NCBI GenBank assembly: GCA_043744805.1 | Contig: JAYTTZ010000099.1 | Span: forward strand, 1 to 9,146 | From: Ga0077536 sp043744805 | GTDB lineage: Bacteria; Pseudomonadota; Gammaproteobacteria; Ga0077536 | Length of the DNA: 9,146 nt | Direction: 5' to 3' | Shown: positions 1 through 6,593 of the stretch, piece after piece | How positions within the stretch are numbered: the first letter of the stretch is position 1 | Layout: the number at the start of each line of letters is the position of its first letter | The notes under the pieces: generated by a model | What the model was told of the DNA's origin: nothing | The model's input: the letters and a program-made list of their open reading frames with translations, nothing else | Database searches by the model: none | Position numbers and translations under genes: made by a program

Positions 1-519
1 GGCGAGGCGAAAACCCGCCTCTCCACCAGGATCCTCGACGCTTTCGACGACCCGGCGAGGGCGGCGACCTACTCCTCTGAATTCCCGATTTATCCCAGCG
101 AATGGATTTCGCCGTTCATCGATCGCCGGCGAAAGGTGGGCTGGGATCTCTACGGCCTGCTCGGCATTGGCAAGGGCGATTTCGAACGCACGCACGCGCA
201 GCACGCGCGGAACTTCAAGTTCTTCGATGCACCCGTGGGTTTCATCTTCACCATCCACCGCTCGCTCGGCTACGCGGCGTGGATCGACTACGGCATGTTC
301 CTCGGCAACCTGATGGCCGCCGCGCGCGGGCACGGCCTGCACACCTGCCCGCAGTTCGCCTTCTCGCAGTTCCACACGATCATCCGGGAGGAACTGAAGC
401 TGGGCGACGAGCACAAGGTCATTTGCGGCATGGCGCTGGGATACGAGGACACCAGCGCGGTGGAGAATTCCCTGCGCACCGAGCGCTCCCCGCTCAGCGA
501 CTGGGCGACGTTTTATTAA
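1..519 (+). CDS. Nitroreductase family protein, C-terminal part (5' end outside window)
   Basis: The reading frame is open from the first base to a TAA at 517-519 and gives 172 residues with no start in view. Members are FMN-dependent NAD(P)H oxidoreductases of the cytoplasm that reduce nitroaromatics, quinones or related substrates. Visible family features are the segment DAPVGFIFTIHR (residues 76-87), WIDYGMFLGNLMAAARGHGL (94-113, the helix before the FMN-contacting region), TCPQFAFSQFHTIIREEL (115-132) and the late glycine-containing stretch VICGMALGYED (140-150). The protein ends with LSDWATFY, as expected near the C-terminus of this family. The part with the first FMN-binding arginines and serines lies outside the window, so the substrate subgroup cannot be set. 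A PnbA/NfsB-like enzyme is likely. It converges on purC with only 9 bases between stop codons. Family assignment is firm; exact function is open. Confidence 0.85.
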   Translation, partial: GEAKTRLSTRILDAFDDPARAATYSSEFPIYPSEWISPFIDRRRKVGWDLYGLLGIGKGDFERTHAQHARNFKFFDAPVGFIFTIHRSLGYAAWIDYGMFLGNLMAAARGHGLHTCPQFAFSQFHTIIREELKLGDEHKVICGMALGYEDTSAVENSLRTERSPLSDWATFY

Positions 520-528
520 TCACTGGCG

Positions 529-1428
529 TCAATTCGCCGTGAGTCGCGCCAACGCCTCACGGTACTTGGCGGCGGTTTTCTCGATGATCCCGGCCGGCAG
601 GTGCGGACCTGGCGCCTGCTTGTTCCAGTCCAGCGTTTCCAGGTAGTCGCGCACGAACTGCTTGTCGAAGGACGGCGGACTGCTGCCCACCCGATAGCCT
701 TCCGCCGGCCAGAAACGCGAGGAGTCGGGTGTCAGCGCCTCGTCGATCAGCACCACCTTGCCGTCCGCGTCGGTGCCGAACTCGAACTTGGTGTCGGCGA
801 TGAGGATGCCGCGATCGCGGGCGAAAGCGGCCGCTTCCGTATAGAGCTGCACGGCGAGATCGCGCACCTGCCGGGCGTAGTCGGCGCCGAGGATAGCTTC
901 GGCCCGGGCGAAGCTGATGTTCTCGTCGTGGGCGCCAATCCCGGCCTTGGTCGAGGGTGTGAAAATGGGTGCCGGCAGTTGCTGCGCCTGTTCAAGTCCC
1001 ACCGGCAGCAGGATGCCACACACTTCGCCCGTCGCCTGGTAGTCCTTCCAGCCGGAGCCAATCAGGTATCCCCGCACCACGGCTTCCACCATGAGTGGCT
1101 TCAGGCGTTTCACCACCATGGCGCGACCTTGCACCGACGCCCGTTCGCACGCGTCGGGCAGAACCTCTTCCAGGGTCAACGGCGCCAGGTGGTTGGGCAC
1201 GCGGCCCGCGAAGTGGCGGAACCAGAACATCGACATCGCGGTGAGCAGTTCGCCCTTGCCCGGGATGGGGTCCGGCAGGATCACGTCGAAGGCCGACAAT
1301 CGGTCGGTGGTGACGATCAAGAGGTAATCACTGCCCACTGCGTAGAGGTCGCGCACCTTGCCGCGCCCGAGCAGCGGCAGGCTGGCGAGGTGGGATTCAA
1401 ACAGCGGCGGGCGGTTGGTGCTGGTCAT
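529..1428 (-). CDS. purC: Phosphoribosylaminoimidazole-succinocarboxamide synthase (SAICAR synthetase)
   Basis: This cytoplasmic enzyme joins CAIR and aspartate using ATP to form SAICAR in de novo purine synthesis. The protein has 299 residues, the longer, yeast ADE1-like type rather than the roughly 240-residue E. coli type. Diagnostic segments in order are the nucleotide loop GRGKVRDLY (21-29), TDRLSAFD (41-48), IPGKGELLT (55-63), VVRGYLIGSGWKDY (117-130), PSTKAGIGAHDENISF (158-173), DTKFEFG (212-218), LIDEALTPDSSRFW (227-240) and SFDKQFVRDYL (253-263). All expected conserved segments are present. The ATG at 1426-1428 places the N-terminus where the family begins. It has only a weak ribosome site (GGGA about 12 bases upstream), consistent with translation as the last gene of an operon. 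The upstream gene ubiI ends 32 bases away on the same strand, and no promoter was seen in that gap. It probably depends on transcription from the ubi genes. Confidence 0.97.
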   Translation of the reverse strand: MTSTNRPPLFESHLASLPLLGRGKVRDLYAVGSDYLLIVTTDRLSAFDVILPDPIPGKGELLTAMSMFWFRHFAGRVPNHLAPLTLEEVLPDACERASVQGRAMVVKRLKPLMVEAVVRGYLIGSGWKDYQATGEVCGILLPVGLEQAQQLPAPIFTPSTKAGIGAHDENISFARAEAILGADYARQVRDLAVQLYTEAAAFARDRGILIADTKFEFGTDADGKVVLIDEALTPDSSRFWPAEGYRVGSSPPSFDKQFVRDYLETLDWNKQAPGPHLPAGIIEKTAAKYREALARLTAN

Positions 1429-1460
1429 GGTTCGGCGTTCCCGGATGCAACGGAAAGAAA

Positions 1461-2666
1461 TCAGACGGCGCGGCGCGCGATCCGTGGCAGGTCACCCACG
1501 TCGCCCATGGCATGGGCCATCAGCAGCTGCTTGAGCGGCGACAGCCGCATGGTCAGCGCGAGTCCGGCACTGCGCAGGTAGCCCGCGACGGGCGAATGGT
1601 GGCGAAACAGGCGATTGAGGCCATCGGTCACGGACAGCATGACGAGGACTTCGCCCCGCCGCTGGCGTTCGTAGCGACGGAACAGCGCAGCGGGCGACCT
1701 GAGCCCGGCGATCCCCGCTTCAGCCGCGCGCTCGGCCAGCACGGCGGCGTCAAGCAGGCCCGTGTTCAGGCCCTGACCCGCCAGCGGGTGCATGCCGTGG
1801 GCGGCGTCGCCGGCCAGCACCACGCGACCCGCGCTGTAGCGATGGGCATGGCGGCGGGCCAGCGGAAAAGCAAGCCGGCGGCTGGTGCCCAGGATCCCGC
1901 CCAGGCGATGGTCGAAGGCGCGGCCGAGGGCGGCGCAAAAGCCTTCGTCGTCTTGCTCGACCAGCGCACTCGCAGCTGCGGGAGACGTGGACCAGACGAT
2001 TGAGCAGCGATGCGGCTCGGGCAGCGGCAGGAAGGCCAGCGGCCCTTCGGCGAGGAAACATTGGCGCGCGGTGTGGTCATGGGGCGCAGCGGTTTCCACG
2101 TTGGCGACGACCGCAAGCTGCGGGTAGGGCCAGATCTCGCTCGCGATGCCGGCCAGGATGCGCATAGGGGACTCGGCGCCGTCGCAGGCGACGATCGCGC
2201 GGGCCCGCAGCGCGCGCCCACCGTCCAGCAGGAGATGCGTCGAGTCCTCGTCGTGCCACAGGCTTTCCACGGTGCCCCGCGTGACGGCGACCTGCGGCCG
2301 GGCTTCAAGCGCGGCATGGAGCGCAAGCAGCAGGCGGGATTGTTCCGCGATGTAGCCCAGGACCTCGCGCCCGTTGCTGGCGGCGTCGAAGGCGATGCTC
2401 GCGCCGTGGGCGGCTTCCCAGACCTGCATGCGGTCGTAGGGGGCGATGCGGTCTGGCGCGATGCGCTGCCAGGCCCCGATGGCCGAGAGGATCCGGCGTG
2501 ACGCGGGAGTCATCGCGTAATTGCGCAGATCCCAGTCCTCACCAGCGTCCGGTACCAGCGCGCGGGTGTCGAGAACGGCAACTTCAAAGCCGGCATCGGC
2601 GAGCAGGCAGGCGGTGGTGGCACCCACGATGCCATTGCCGACCACCAGCCAGTCGTGCAGTTTCAT
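1461..2666 (-). CDS. ubiI: UbiI/VisC-type FAD-dependent ubiquinone ring hydroxylase
   Basis: A class A flavoprotein monooxygenase of 401 residues. UbiI uses O2, NAD(P)H and FAD to hydroxylate C5 of the polyprenylphenol ring in aerobic ubiquinone synthesis, within the Ubi protein assembly. The dinucleotide fold GNGIVG is at 10-15, the DG motif is in ACDGAESPMR (160-169), and the second FAD motif is GDAAHGMHPLAGQGLNTG (286-303). The segment DRMQVWE (78-84) and the tail YERQRR...GLNRLF...MAHAMGDVGDLP resemble E. coli UbiI rather than UbiF or UbiH. The frame stays open 35 codons further upstream, but that extension is low complexity and lies inside ubiH. The ATG at 2664-2666 gives the correct Rossmann-fold start, has AAGG six bases upstream, and overlaps the ubiH stop as ATGA. 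That overlap implies coupled translation and close dosage with UbiH. The C5 specificity is inferred from similarity and gene order. A broader-specificity hydroxylase is possible, since Ubi hydroxylases differ in regioselectivity among bacteria. Confidence 0.92.
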   Translation of the reverse strand: MKLHDWLVVGNGIVGATTACLLADAGFEVAVLDTRALVPDAGEDWDLRNYAMTPASRRILSAIGAWQRIAPDRIAPYDRMQVWEAAHGASIAFDAASNGREVLGYIAEQSRLLLALHAALEARPQVAVTRGTVESLWHDEDSTHLLLDGGRALRARAIVACDGAESPMRILAGIASEIWPYPQLAVVANVETAAPHDHTARQCFLAEGPLAFLPLPEPHRCSIVWSTSPAAASALVEQDDEGFCAALGRAFDHRLGGILGTSRRLAFPLARRHAHRYSAGRVVLAGDAAHGMHPLAGQGLNTGLLDAAVLAERAAEAGIAGLRSPAALFRRYERQRRGEVLVMLSVTDGLNRLFRHHSPVAGYLRSAGLALTMRLSPLKQLLMAHAMGDVGDLPRIARRAV

Positions 2667-3880
2667 GGGCGGCCTTCGCCCCGGGCGTGGCGCAGCCACT
2701 CCGCCGGCTTGTACTGGACCCCCATGAGGCGCGCCATGAGCGCGCGGCGGACCATGGGCAGCGCCGAACACACGGCCAGCGCCATGCCCCGCAAGGGCGG
2801 ATCGAGTGCAAAGAGCCGGGCGAGGCTGTCGGAAAAGCCGGCGGTGCGATCGTGATCGCGGGCGCGTGCGGCGGCGTAGGCGTCGAGGCGCGCCGGATCA
2901 CCCGGATCGCTGCCGTCGCGCGCGCAATCCTGCACGGCGTCGAGCAGGGTCGCCACGTCGCGCAGCGCAAGGTTGAGCCCCTGCGCCGCGTTGGGATGGA
3001 GGGTGTTGGCCGCGTTGCCGACCAGCACCGCACGCGGCGCGGTCAAGTGCTCGGCGCGATTCTGCACCAACGGATGGGCGCGGCGGTCACCCGCGTTGGA
3101 GAAGCGGCCCCAGCGCCAGCCGAAGCGCTGCTGCAGATCGGCCAGGAAGGCGGCCGGCGGCGCGGCGAGCAAGGCGTCCGCGGCGGCGTGCTGCACACAG
3201 CGCACCACCACGTGGCGTTTGCCACCCAGCGGCAGCAGCGCGCAGGGACCTTCGTTGGTGAAACGTTCCACCGCCGTGTATGGCGTCGGGTTCTCGATAT
3301 CGACGTTGGCCACGATGGCAGTCTGCGCGTAGTCCCGCAGGCGCCCCTTGATGCCGAAATGCCGGCGCACGCTGGAGTGGCTGCCGTCCGCCGCGACGAG
3401 CAGCCGGGCGGTGAGCGTTTGCTCGATCCCGGCCCGCTGCACCTTAAGGGTGGTCCGCACGGTTCCGACCTCGATGCGGGTGAGCGAGGCGTCCAGGAAA
3501 GCAGTGAGCCCGGTGGTCTCGCCCAGCGCCGTATCGAGCGTGCGCAGCAACTGGTCTGCCGGGCAGATGTGGCCCAACGCAAGCACGCCCATGTCGTCGT
3601 GGGTCAGGGTGCTGGAGCCGAACGCGCCCCGCGCGCTGACTTCGATGCGCTTGATGGGCGTGAGGCGCGGAACCAGCGGTACCCACAGCCCCAGCGCCGA
3701 CAGCACGCGCTGGGAGGACACCGACAGGGCAAGGCCGCGAGCGTCGCGCAGCGGGGTAGCGCTGGCTGGCCCGCGCACGTCCACCGCCGCGACCGTGAGG
3801 CCGCAGCGCGCGAGTCCTACCGCCAGTGCCGCGCCGGCGAGGCCGGCGCCGACGACGACGCAGTCGAAGTCACGCGACAC
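2663..3880 (-). CDS. ubiH: UbiH-type FAD-dependent ubiquinone ring hydroxylase (2-octaprenyl-6-methoxyphenol hydroxylase)
   Basis: A 405-residue class A flavoprotein monooxygenase. UbiH adds the C1 hydroxyl in aerobic ubiquinone synthesis and works in the same complex as UbiI. The N-terminal FAD fold GAGLAG is at 11-16, followed by an acidic strand end (VAAVD, 30-34). The DG motif is in VAADGSHSSVRRHFG (162-176), and the late FAD/substrate motif is GNAANTLHPNAAQGLNLALR (288-307). GNAA in place of GDAA is typical of UbiH. The usual HPIAGQG reads HPNAAQG here, a mild departure. The start is a GTG at 3878-3880 lying inside the end of pepP (11-base overlap). The next methionine is near residue 97, so GTG is the only sensible start. 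No strong ribosome site is visible, so reinitiation after pepP is likely. The stop overlaps the ubiI start by four bases. Family and role are well supported by motifs and by the conserved order pepP-ubiH-ubiI. Confidence 0.94.
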   Translation of the reverse strand: MSRDFDCVVVGAGLAGAALAVGLARCGLTVAAVDVRGPASATPLRDARGLALSVSSQRVLSALGLWVPLVPRLTPIKRIEVSARGAFGSSTLTHDDMGVLALGHICPADQLLRTLDTALGETTGLTAFLDASLTRIEVGTVRTTLKVQRAGIEQTLTARLLVAADGSHSSVRRHFGIKGRLRDYAQTAIVANVDIENPTPYTAVERFTNEGPCALLPLGGKRHVVVRCVQHAAADALLAAPPAAFLADLQQRFGWRWGRFSNAGDRRAHPLVQNRAEHLTAPRAVLVGNAANTLHPNAAQGLNLALRDVATLLDAVQDCARDGSDPGDPARLDAYAAARARDHDRTAGFSDSLARLFALDPPLRGMALAVCSALPMVRRALMARLMGVQYKPAEWLRHARGEGRP

Positions 3881-5189
3881 TGGCGAGCTGCATGTGGGAT
3901 TCGATTTCCTCGACGGTCTTCGGCGCGCCGTGACTCAGCACTTCGTAGCCGGTGGCCGTCACCAGGACGTCGTCCTCGATGCGTACGCCGATGTTCCACC
4001 AGCGCTTCGGCAAGCCCTTGATAGTCGGCGAGAGGTAAAGCCCCGGCTCCACTGTGGTGACCATTCCGGGCTCGAACATGCGCCATTCGTCGCCAACCTT
4101 GTAGTCGCCCACGTCGTGCACGTCCATGCCCAGCCAGTGCCCGGTGCGGTGCATGTAGTAGGGACGGTAGGCGTCTTCCTTGAGGAGCGTCTTCCAACGC
4201 CCCTTGAGCAGCCCGATGTCGATGAGGCCGCGGGTGATGACTTCAAGCGCCGCGAGGTGGGGTTCGTTCCAGTGGTTGCCGGGACGCACCTGTTCGATGG
4301 CCGCAAGCTGGGCGGCGAGGACGATTTCGTACACCGCGCGCTGCTCGGGCGAGAACCGGCCGTTCACGGGGAAGGTGCGGGTGATGTCGCTCGCGTAATG
4401 GTCGAGTTCGCAGCCCGCATCGATCAGCAGGAGATCACCCGAACGTAGCGGCTGGTCGTTCTCGTTGTAGTGAAGGATGCAGGTGTTGGGGCCGCCGCCG
4501 ACAATGCTGGGATAGGCCGGCGAGCGCGAACCCCGGCGCATGAACTGGTGCAGGAGTTCGGCTTCGATCTGGTACTCCTGCAGGCCGGGCCGGCAAACCT
4601 CCATCACGTGCTGGTGGGCGGCGGCCGAAATCTGCGCCGCCCGGCGCATGGTCTTGATCTCGTCCCGGCTCTTGTACAGGCGCATCTCGTGCAGGTAGTG
4701 CGCGAGGGAGTTGTACTGGTCCGGCGCGTGGACCCCCGCTCGACCCTTGCTTGTCACGCGGTTGAGCCAGCCTACGAGGCGCTGGTCAAAGTCCTGGTAG
4801 CGCCCCATCGTGTGGTAGATACGCGCCTTGTTTTCCAGCAGGCCGGGGAGGATGTCGTCGAGATCGGAAATCGGGAAGGCATCGTCCGCGCCGTAGATTT
4901 CGCAGGCGCCTTCGAGGCCCGCACGGCGGCCATGCCAGGTTTCGGCTTCAGGGTCTTTCTCGCGGCAGAACAGCAGGTACTCGCCCTGCGGCCGACCGGG
5001 CACCAGCACCGCCACGGCCTCGGGTTCGGCGAAGCCGGTGAGGTAGAAGAAATCGCTGTCGGCGCGAAATGGGTAGTAGACATCGCGATTGCGCACGCGC
5101 TCGGGGGCCGTCGGCTGGATGGCAATGCCACCGACGTCAACCATGTCCATCAGGCGTTTGCGGCGGCGGGCGAACTCTCGTTTATCCAT
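3870..5189 (-). CDS. pepP: Xaa-Pro aminopeptidase P (metallopeptidase M24B)
   Basis: A cytoplasmic di-manganese enzyme that removes the N-terminal residue from peptides with proline in second position. From the ATG at 5187-5189 it has 439 residues, against 441 in E. coli PepP. The N-terminal AMP_N domain covers roughly 1-130 (MDKREFARRRKRL, FRADSDFFYLTGF). The pita-bread catalytic domain follows from about 165. All five metal ligands expected for the family can be placed: D257 (LLIDAG), D268 (ASDITR), H351 (GHWLGMDVHD), E381 (TTVEPGLY) and E405 (VRIEDD). H358, the catalytic-site histidine, is in the same VHD segment. The frame could start 19 codons upstream, but that would overlap ygfB and add residues not found in the family. 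The gene follows ygfB by seven bases and overlaps ubiH by eleven. The linkage of pepP to ubiH/ubiI is conserved in gammaproteobacteria, with no accepted functional reason. Confidence 0.96.
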   Translation of the reverse strand: MDKREFARRRKRLMDMVDVGGIAIQPTAPERVRNRDVYYPFRADSDFFYLTGFAEPEAVAVLVPGRPQGEYLLFCREKDPEAETWHGRRAGLEGACEIYGADDAFPISDLDDILPGLLENKARIYHTMGRYQDFDQRLVGWLNRVTSKGRAGVHAPDQYNSLAHYLHEMRLYKSRDEIKTMRRAAQISAAAHQHVMEVCRPGLQEYQIEAELLHQFMRRGSRSPAYPSIVGGGPNTCILHYNENDQPLRSGDLLLIDAGCELDHYASDITRTFPVNGRFSPEQRAVYEIVLAAQLAAIEQVRPGNHWNEPHLAALEVITRGLIDIGLLKGRWKTLLKEDAYRPYYMHRTGHWLGMDVHDVGDYKVGDEWRMFEPGMVTTVEPGLYLSPTIKGLPKRWWNIGVRIEDDVLVTATGYEVLSHGAPKTVEEIESHMQLASVA

Positions 5190-5196
5190 GGCGTGC

Positions 5197-5754
5197 TCAG
5201 TGGAGGCTGGGTGGGGTTTCGGCATCCGGCTCGCGGACTTCGGCATGCAGCATCAGCGCACCGAGCCGCACGTATTCGAGGACGTCGTTGAAGGCGAATT
5301 CGCTGCTGTCGTCCTCGTCTTCGACGGCATCGAGTCGACTGACGTTCACCAGATCCTGCAGCATTTCCTTGGCCTCGTGGCTCAAGGGCCGTGAGGCCGC
5401 CTGCAGCCCGAAGCCCAGCAGGAAGCCACGACACCATTCACCAAGCGCCTGTGCGCGTTCGGCCAGCGGGGTGTCGTCGTCAGGTAGCAGCAGGCGCATG
5501 CCGTAGGACTGGTCGACGAGCTCGCGCAAAGTGGTGGCAAGCATGCGGGAGAGCGCATGGCCCTGGGCGAGATCCGCCCAGCGGAGGTCGGTGTCTTCGC
5601 CAAGCACCTGGTGGAGCCACGCATCCGGCAGGAATCGCGACGGATCGCACAGCATCCCGCAGAGGATGCCGTGGGTTTCGGGCGCGAAGACCTCGCTGGC
5701 GAGATCGCCCAGCACCAGTACAACTTCGCCGTATAGTCCCTGTTCCGCGTTCAC
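5197..5754 (-). CDS. ygfB: UPF0149 family protein YgfB
   Basis: A small all-helical cytoplasmic protein of the YgfB/YecA (UPF0149) family without the C-terminal SEC-C zinc motif found in some relatives. Its molecular role is unresolved in most species. In Pseudomonas aeruginosa YgfB affects beta-lactam resistance through AlpA-controlled ampDh3 expression. Family signatures are THGILCGMLCD (27-37), LLLPDDDTPLAERAQALGEW (88-107), CRGFLLGFG (108-116) and the C-terminal FNDVLEYVRLGALML (155-169). The acidic stretch at 142-152 (DAVEDEDDSSE) is also usual. I chose the GTG at 5752-5754: AGGA lies nine bases upstream, the length is 185 residues (192 in E. coli), and THG falls where it does in E. coli YgfB. 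A GTG at 5790 is also in frame, but it sits inside a good extended -10 element and so would not be in the transcript. This is the first gene of the ygfB-pepP-ubiH-ubiI-purC cluster. Confidence 0.9.
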   Translation of the reverse strand: MNAEQGLYGEVVLVLGDLASEVFAPETHGILCGMLCDPSRFLPDAWLHQVLGEDTDLRWADLAQGHALSRMLATTLRELVDQSYGMRLLLPDDDTPLAERAQALGEWCRGFLLGFGLQAASRPLSHEAKEMLQDLVNVSRLDAVEDEDDSSEFAFNDVLEYVRLGALMLHAEVREPDAETPPSLH

Positions 5755-5782
5755 GTGCGTGATTCCTGTGGAATGCAGCCGG

Positions 5783-5811
5783 ATTATCACACGCGCCGGA
5801 CGGACGCAGAA
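5783..5811 (-). promoter_or_regulatory. Putative sigma-70 promoter for ygfB-pepP-ubiH-ubiI-purC
   Basis: On the minus strand an extended -10 element TGTGATAAT is present, with the hexamer GATAAT at 5783-5788. A weak -35 (TTCTGC, 5806-5811) lies 17 bases upstream. The TG extension would compensate for the poor -35. Transcription would start near 5776 and give a leader of about 22 bases carrying AGGA before the GTG at 5754. This is inferred from sequence only. Confidence 0.5.
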
Positions 5812-5839
5812 CCCACGTCGCAGGTGGCGGAACGTCCCG

Positions 5840-5869
5840 TTGACCCGGCCCCTGAGGCACCTCTATATT
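5840..5869 (+). promoter_or_regulatory. Putative sigma-70 promoter for the ZapB-like/zapA genes
   Basis: TTGACC at 5840-5845 and TATATT at 5864-5869 are separated by 18 bases, each matching five of six consensus positions. The start would fall near 5876, about 27 bases before the ATG at 5904. Together with the opposite-facing ygfB promoter it makes a compact divergent control region with -35 elements about 30 bases apart. Confidence 0.6.
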
Positions 5870-5903
5870 GCCTCGCAACCACCGGAGCAGATCTGTCCCA
5901 GCC

Positions 5904-6125
5904 ATGGCGACCAATCCCACGGATCAAGTCGATCTCGCCGCCCTCGAAGCGCGGGTGGATGAGCTCATCCACGCGATTGAATCCCTGCAGCACGAGAACG
6001 ATTCATTGCGCTCGCAGCAGGCGACCCTCGCGGCCGATCGCGCTGCGCTGATCGAAAAAACAGAACAGGCACGCAGCCGGGTCGAAGCCATGATCGCCCG
6101 GCTCAAGTCCATGGAAACACGCTGA
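5904..6125 (+). CDS. Small coiled-coil protein, TIGR02449 type, ZapB-like
   Basis: A 73-residue, highly charged helical protein with leucines and other hydrophobics in heptad spacing through almost its whole length (for example L14, V18, L21, I25, L28, L35, L42, L49). It has no signal peptide or membrane segment. Length, composition and place directly before zapA match the TIGR02449 family. Those proteins resemble ZapB, the coiled-coil partner that binds ZapA at the division ring. ATG at 5904 is the start: the in-frame upstream TTG at 5868 lies inside the -10 element and would not be transcribed. The ribosome site is poor (GGAG 16 bases upstream). zapA follows after 94 bases on the same strand, probably in the same transcript. 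A ZapB-like scaffold role is inference from fold type and neighbourhood; a coiled-coil this short is hard to assign by sequence alone. Confidence 0.82.
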   Translation: MATNPTDQVDLAALEARVDELIHAIESLQHENDSLRSQQATLAADRAALIEKTEQARSRVEAMIARLKSMETR

Positions 6126-6219
6126 ACCCGATCGGGCCTGTCACGCGCAGTCCTGACATCCGCACGTCACCGTTGCCTGCCTGGCCGCGGACGGCGAATC
6201 GCCCGGAGGCATTCCAAGC

Positions 6220-6570
6220 ATGAGCCCAGCCGTCAAACCCATCACCCTGAACATCCTCGACAAGGAATACGTGGTGGGCTGTACCGATGAAGAGCGCGAA
6301 GCGCTGATGACCAGCGTCGACTACCTCAACGGCAAACTGCGCGAACAGCGCGACAGCGGCAAGGTGATCGGCAGCGAACGCGTGGCCGTGATGGCCGCCC
6401 TCAACATCGCGCACGAATTCCTCGACCATCGTCGCGCCCTCGAATCCACGGCCACGGGACTCGACGACAAACTCACTCGCATCCAACGCAAGATCGAAGC
6501 CGCGCTCGCCCGCAGCGGCACGCCGGGCAGCACGTCACAAGGCGGTCACGCGGCCCGGGGCACAAACTGA
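6220..6570 (+). CDS. zapA: Cell division protein ZapA
   Basis: A 116-residue ZapA (109 in E. coli). ZapA tetramers cross-link FtsZ protofilaments and stabilise the Z-ring at midcell. The N-terminal globular part contains the typical VKPITLNILDKEYVVGC (5-21) and DEEREALMTSVDYLNGKLRE (23-42). The long C-terminal coiled coil includes GSERVAVMAALNIAHEFLDH (51-70) and the helix LDDKLTRIQRKIEAALARS (81-99). The last 17 residues (TPGSTSQ...) are a polar tail without counterpart in the core family. The ATG at 6220-6222 is supported by GGAGG at 6205-6209 with a ten-base spacer. A short inverted repeat, GGCGAATCGCC at 6193-6203, sits just before this ribosome site. The end of the gene carries the likely -35 region of the 6S RNA promoter. 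The zapA-6S RNA order is conserved in gammaproteobacteria. Confidence 0.95.
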   Translation: MSPAVKPITLNILDKEYVVGCTDEEREALMTSVDYLNGKLREQRDSGKVIGSERVAVMAALNIAHEFLDHRRALESTATGLDDKLTRIQRKIEAALARSGTPGSTSQGGHAARGTN

Positions 6571-6587
6571 AGCAATCGCGCTATGAT
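6559..6587 (+). promoter_or_regulatory. Putative promoter of the 6S RNA gene
   Basis: TATGAT at 6582-6587 is a good -10 hexamer (five of six). A weak -35, GGCACA at 6559-6564, lies 17 bases upstream and overlaps the last codons of zapA. The predicted start, near 6594, coincides with the 5' end deduced independently from the 6S RNA closing stem. Confidence 0.55.
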
Positions 6588-6593
6588 GGACTC

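Noticed and set aside
525..538. GGCG-TCAATT-CGCC as a terminator between the nitroreductase gene and purC
   Set aside because: The stem is only four pairs and has no U-tract on either strand. It is too weak to call, although a bidirectional terminator would be expected here.
601..1581. Open frame of 326 codons on the plus strand opposite purC
   Set aside because: It is antisense to an intact PurC, its composition is low-information and no family features are seen.
2498..4021. Long open frame of 507 codons on the plus strand opposite ubiI, ubiH and pepP
   Set aside because: It is antisense to three genes with clear family motifs. The translation is rich in Arg, Gly, Ala, His and Gln without any recognisable domain, the usual shadow of GC-rich coding.
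3348..4448. Open frame of 366 codons on the plus strand opposite ubiH and pepP
   Set aside because: It is antisense to confirmed genes and reads as a GC-rich shadow without domains.
6127..6136. Palindrome CCCGATCGGG between the coiled-coil gene and zapA as an operator or terminator
   Set aside because: It is a single ten-base palindrome with no loop, no U-run and no second copy. It could easily occur by chance in GC-rich DNA.
6153..6181. CTGACA at 6153-6158 as the -35 of a separate zapA promoter
   Set aside because: No -10-like hexamer occurs at a 16-18 base spacing; the sequence there is GC-rich.
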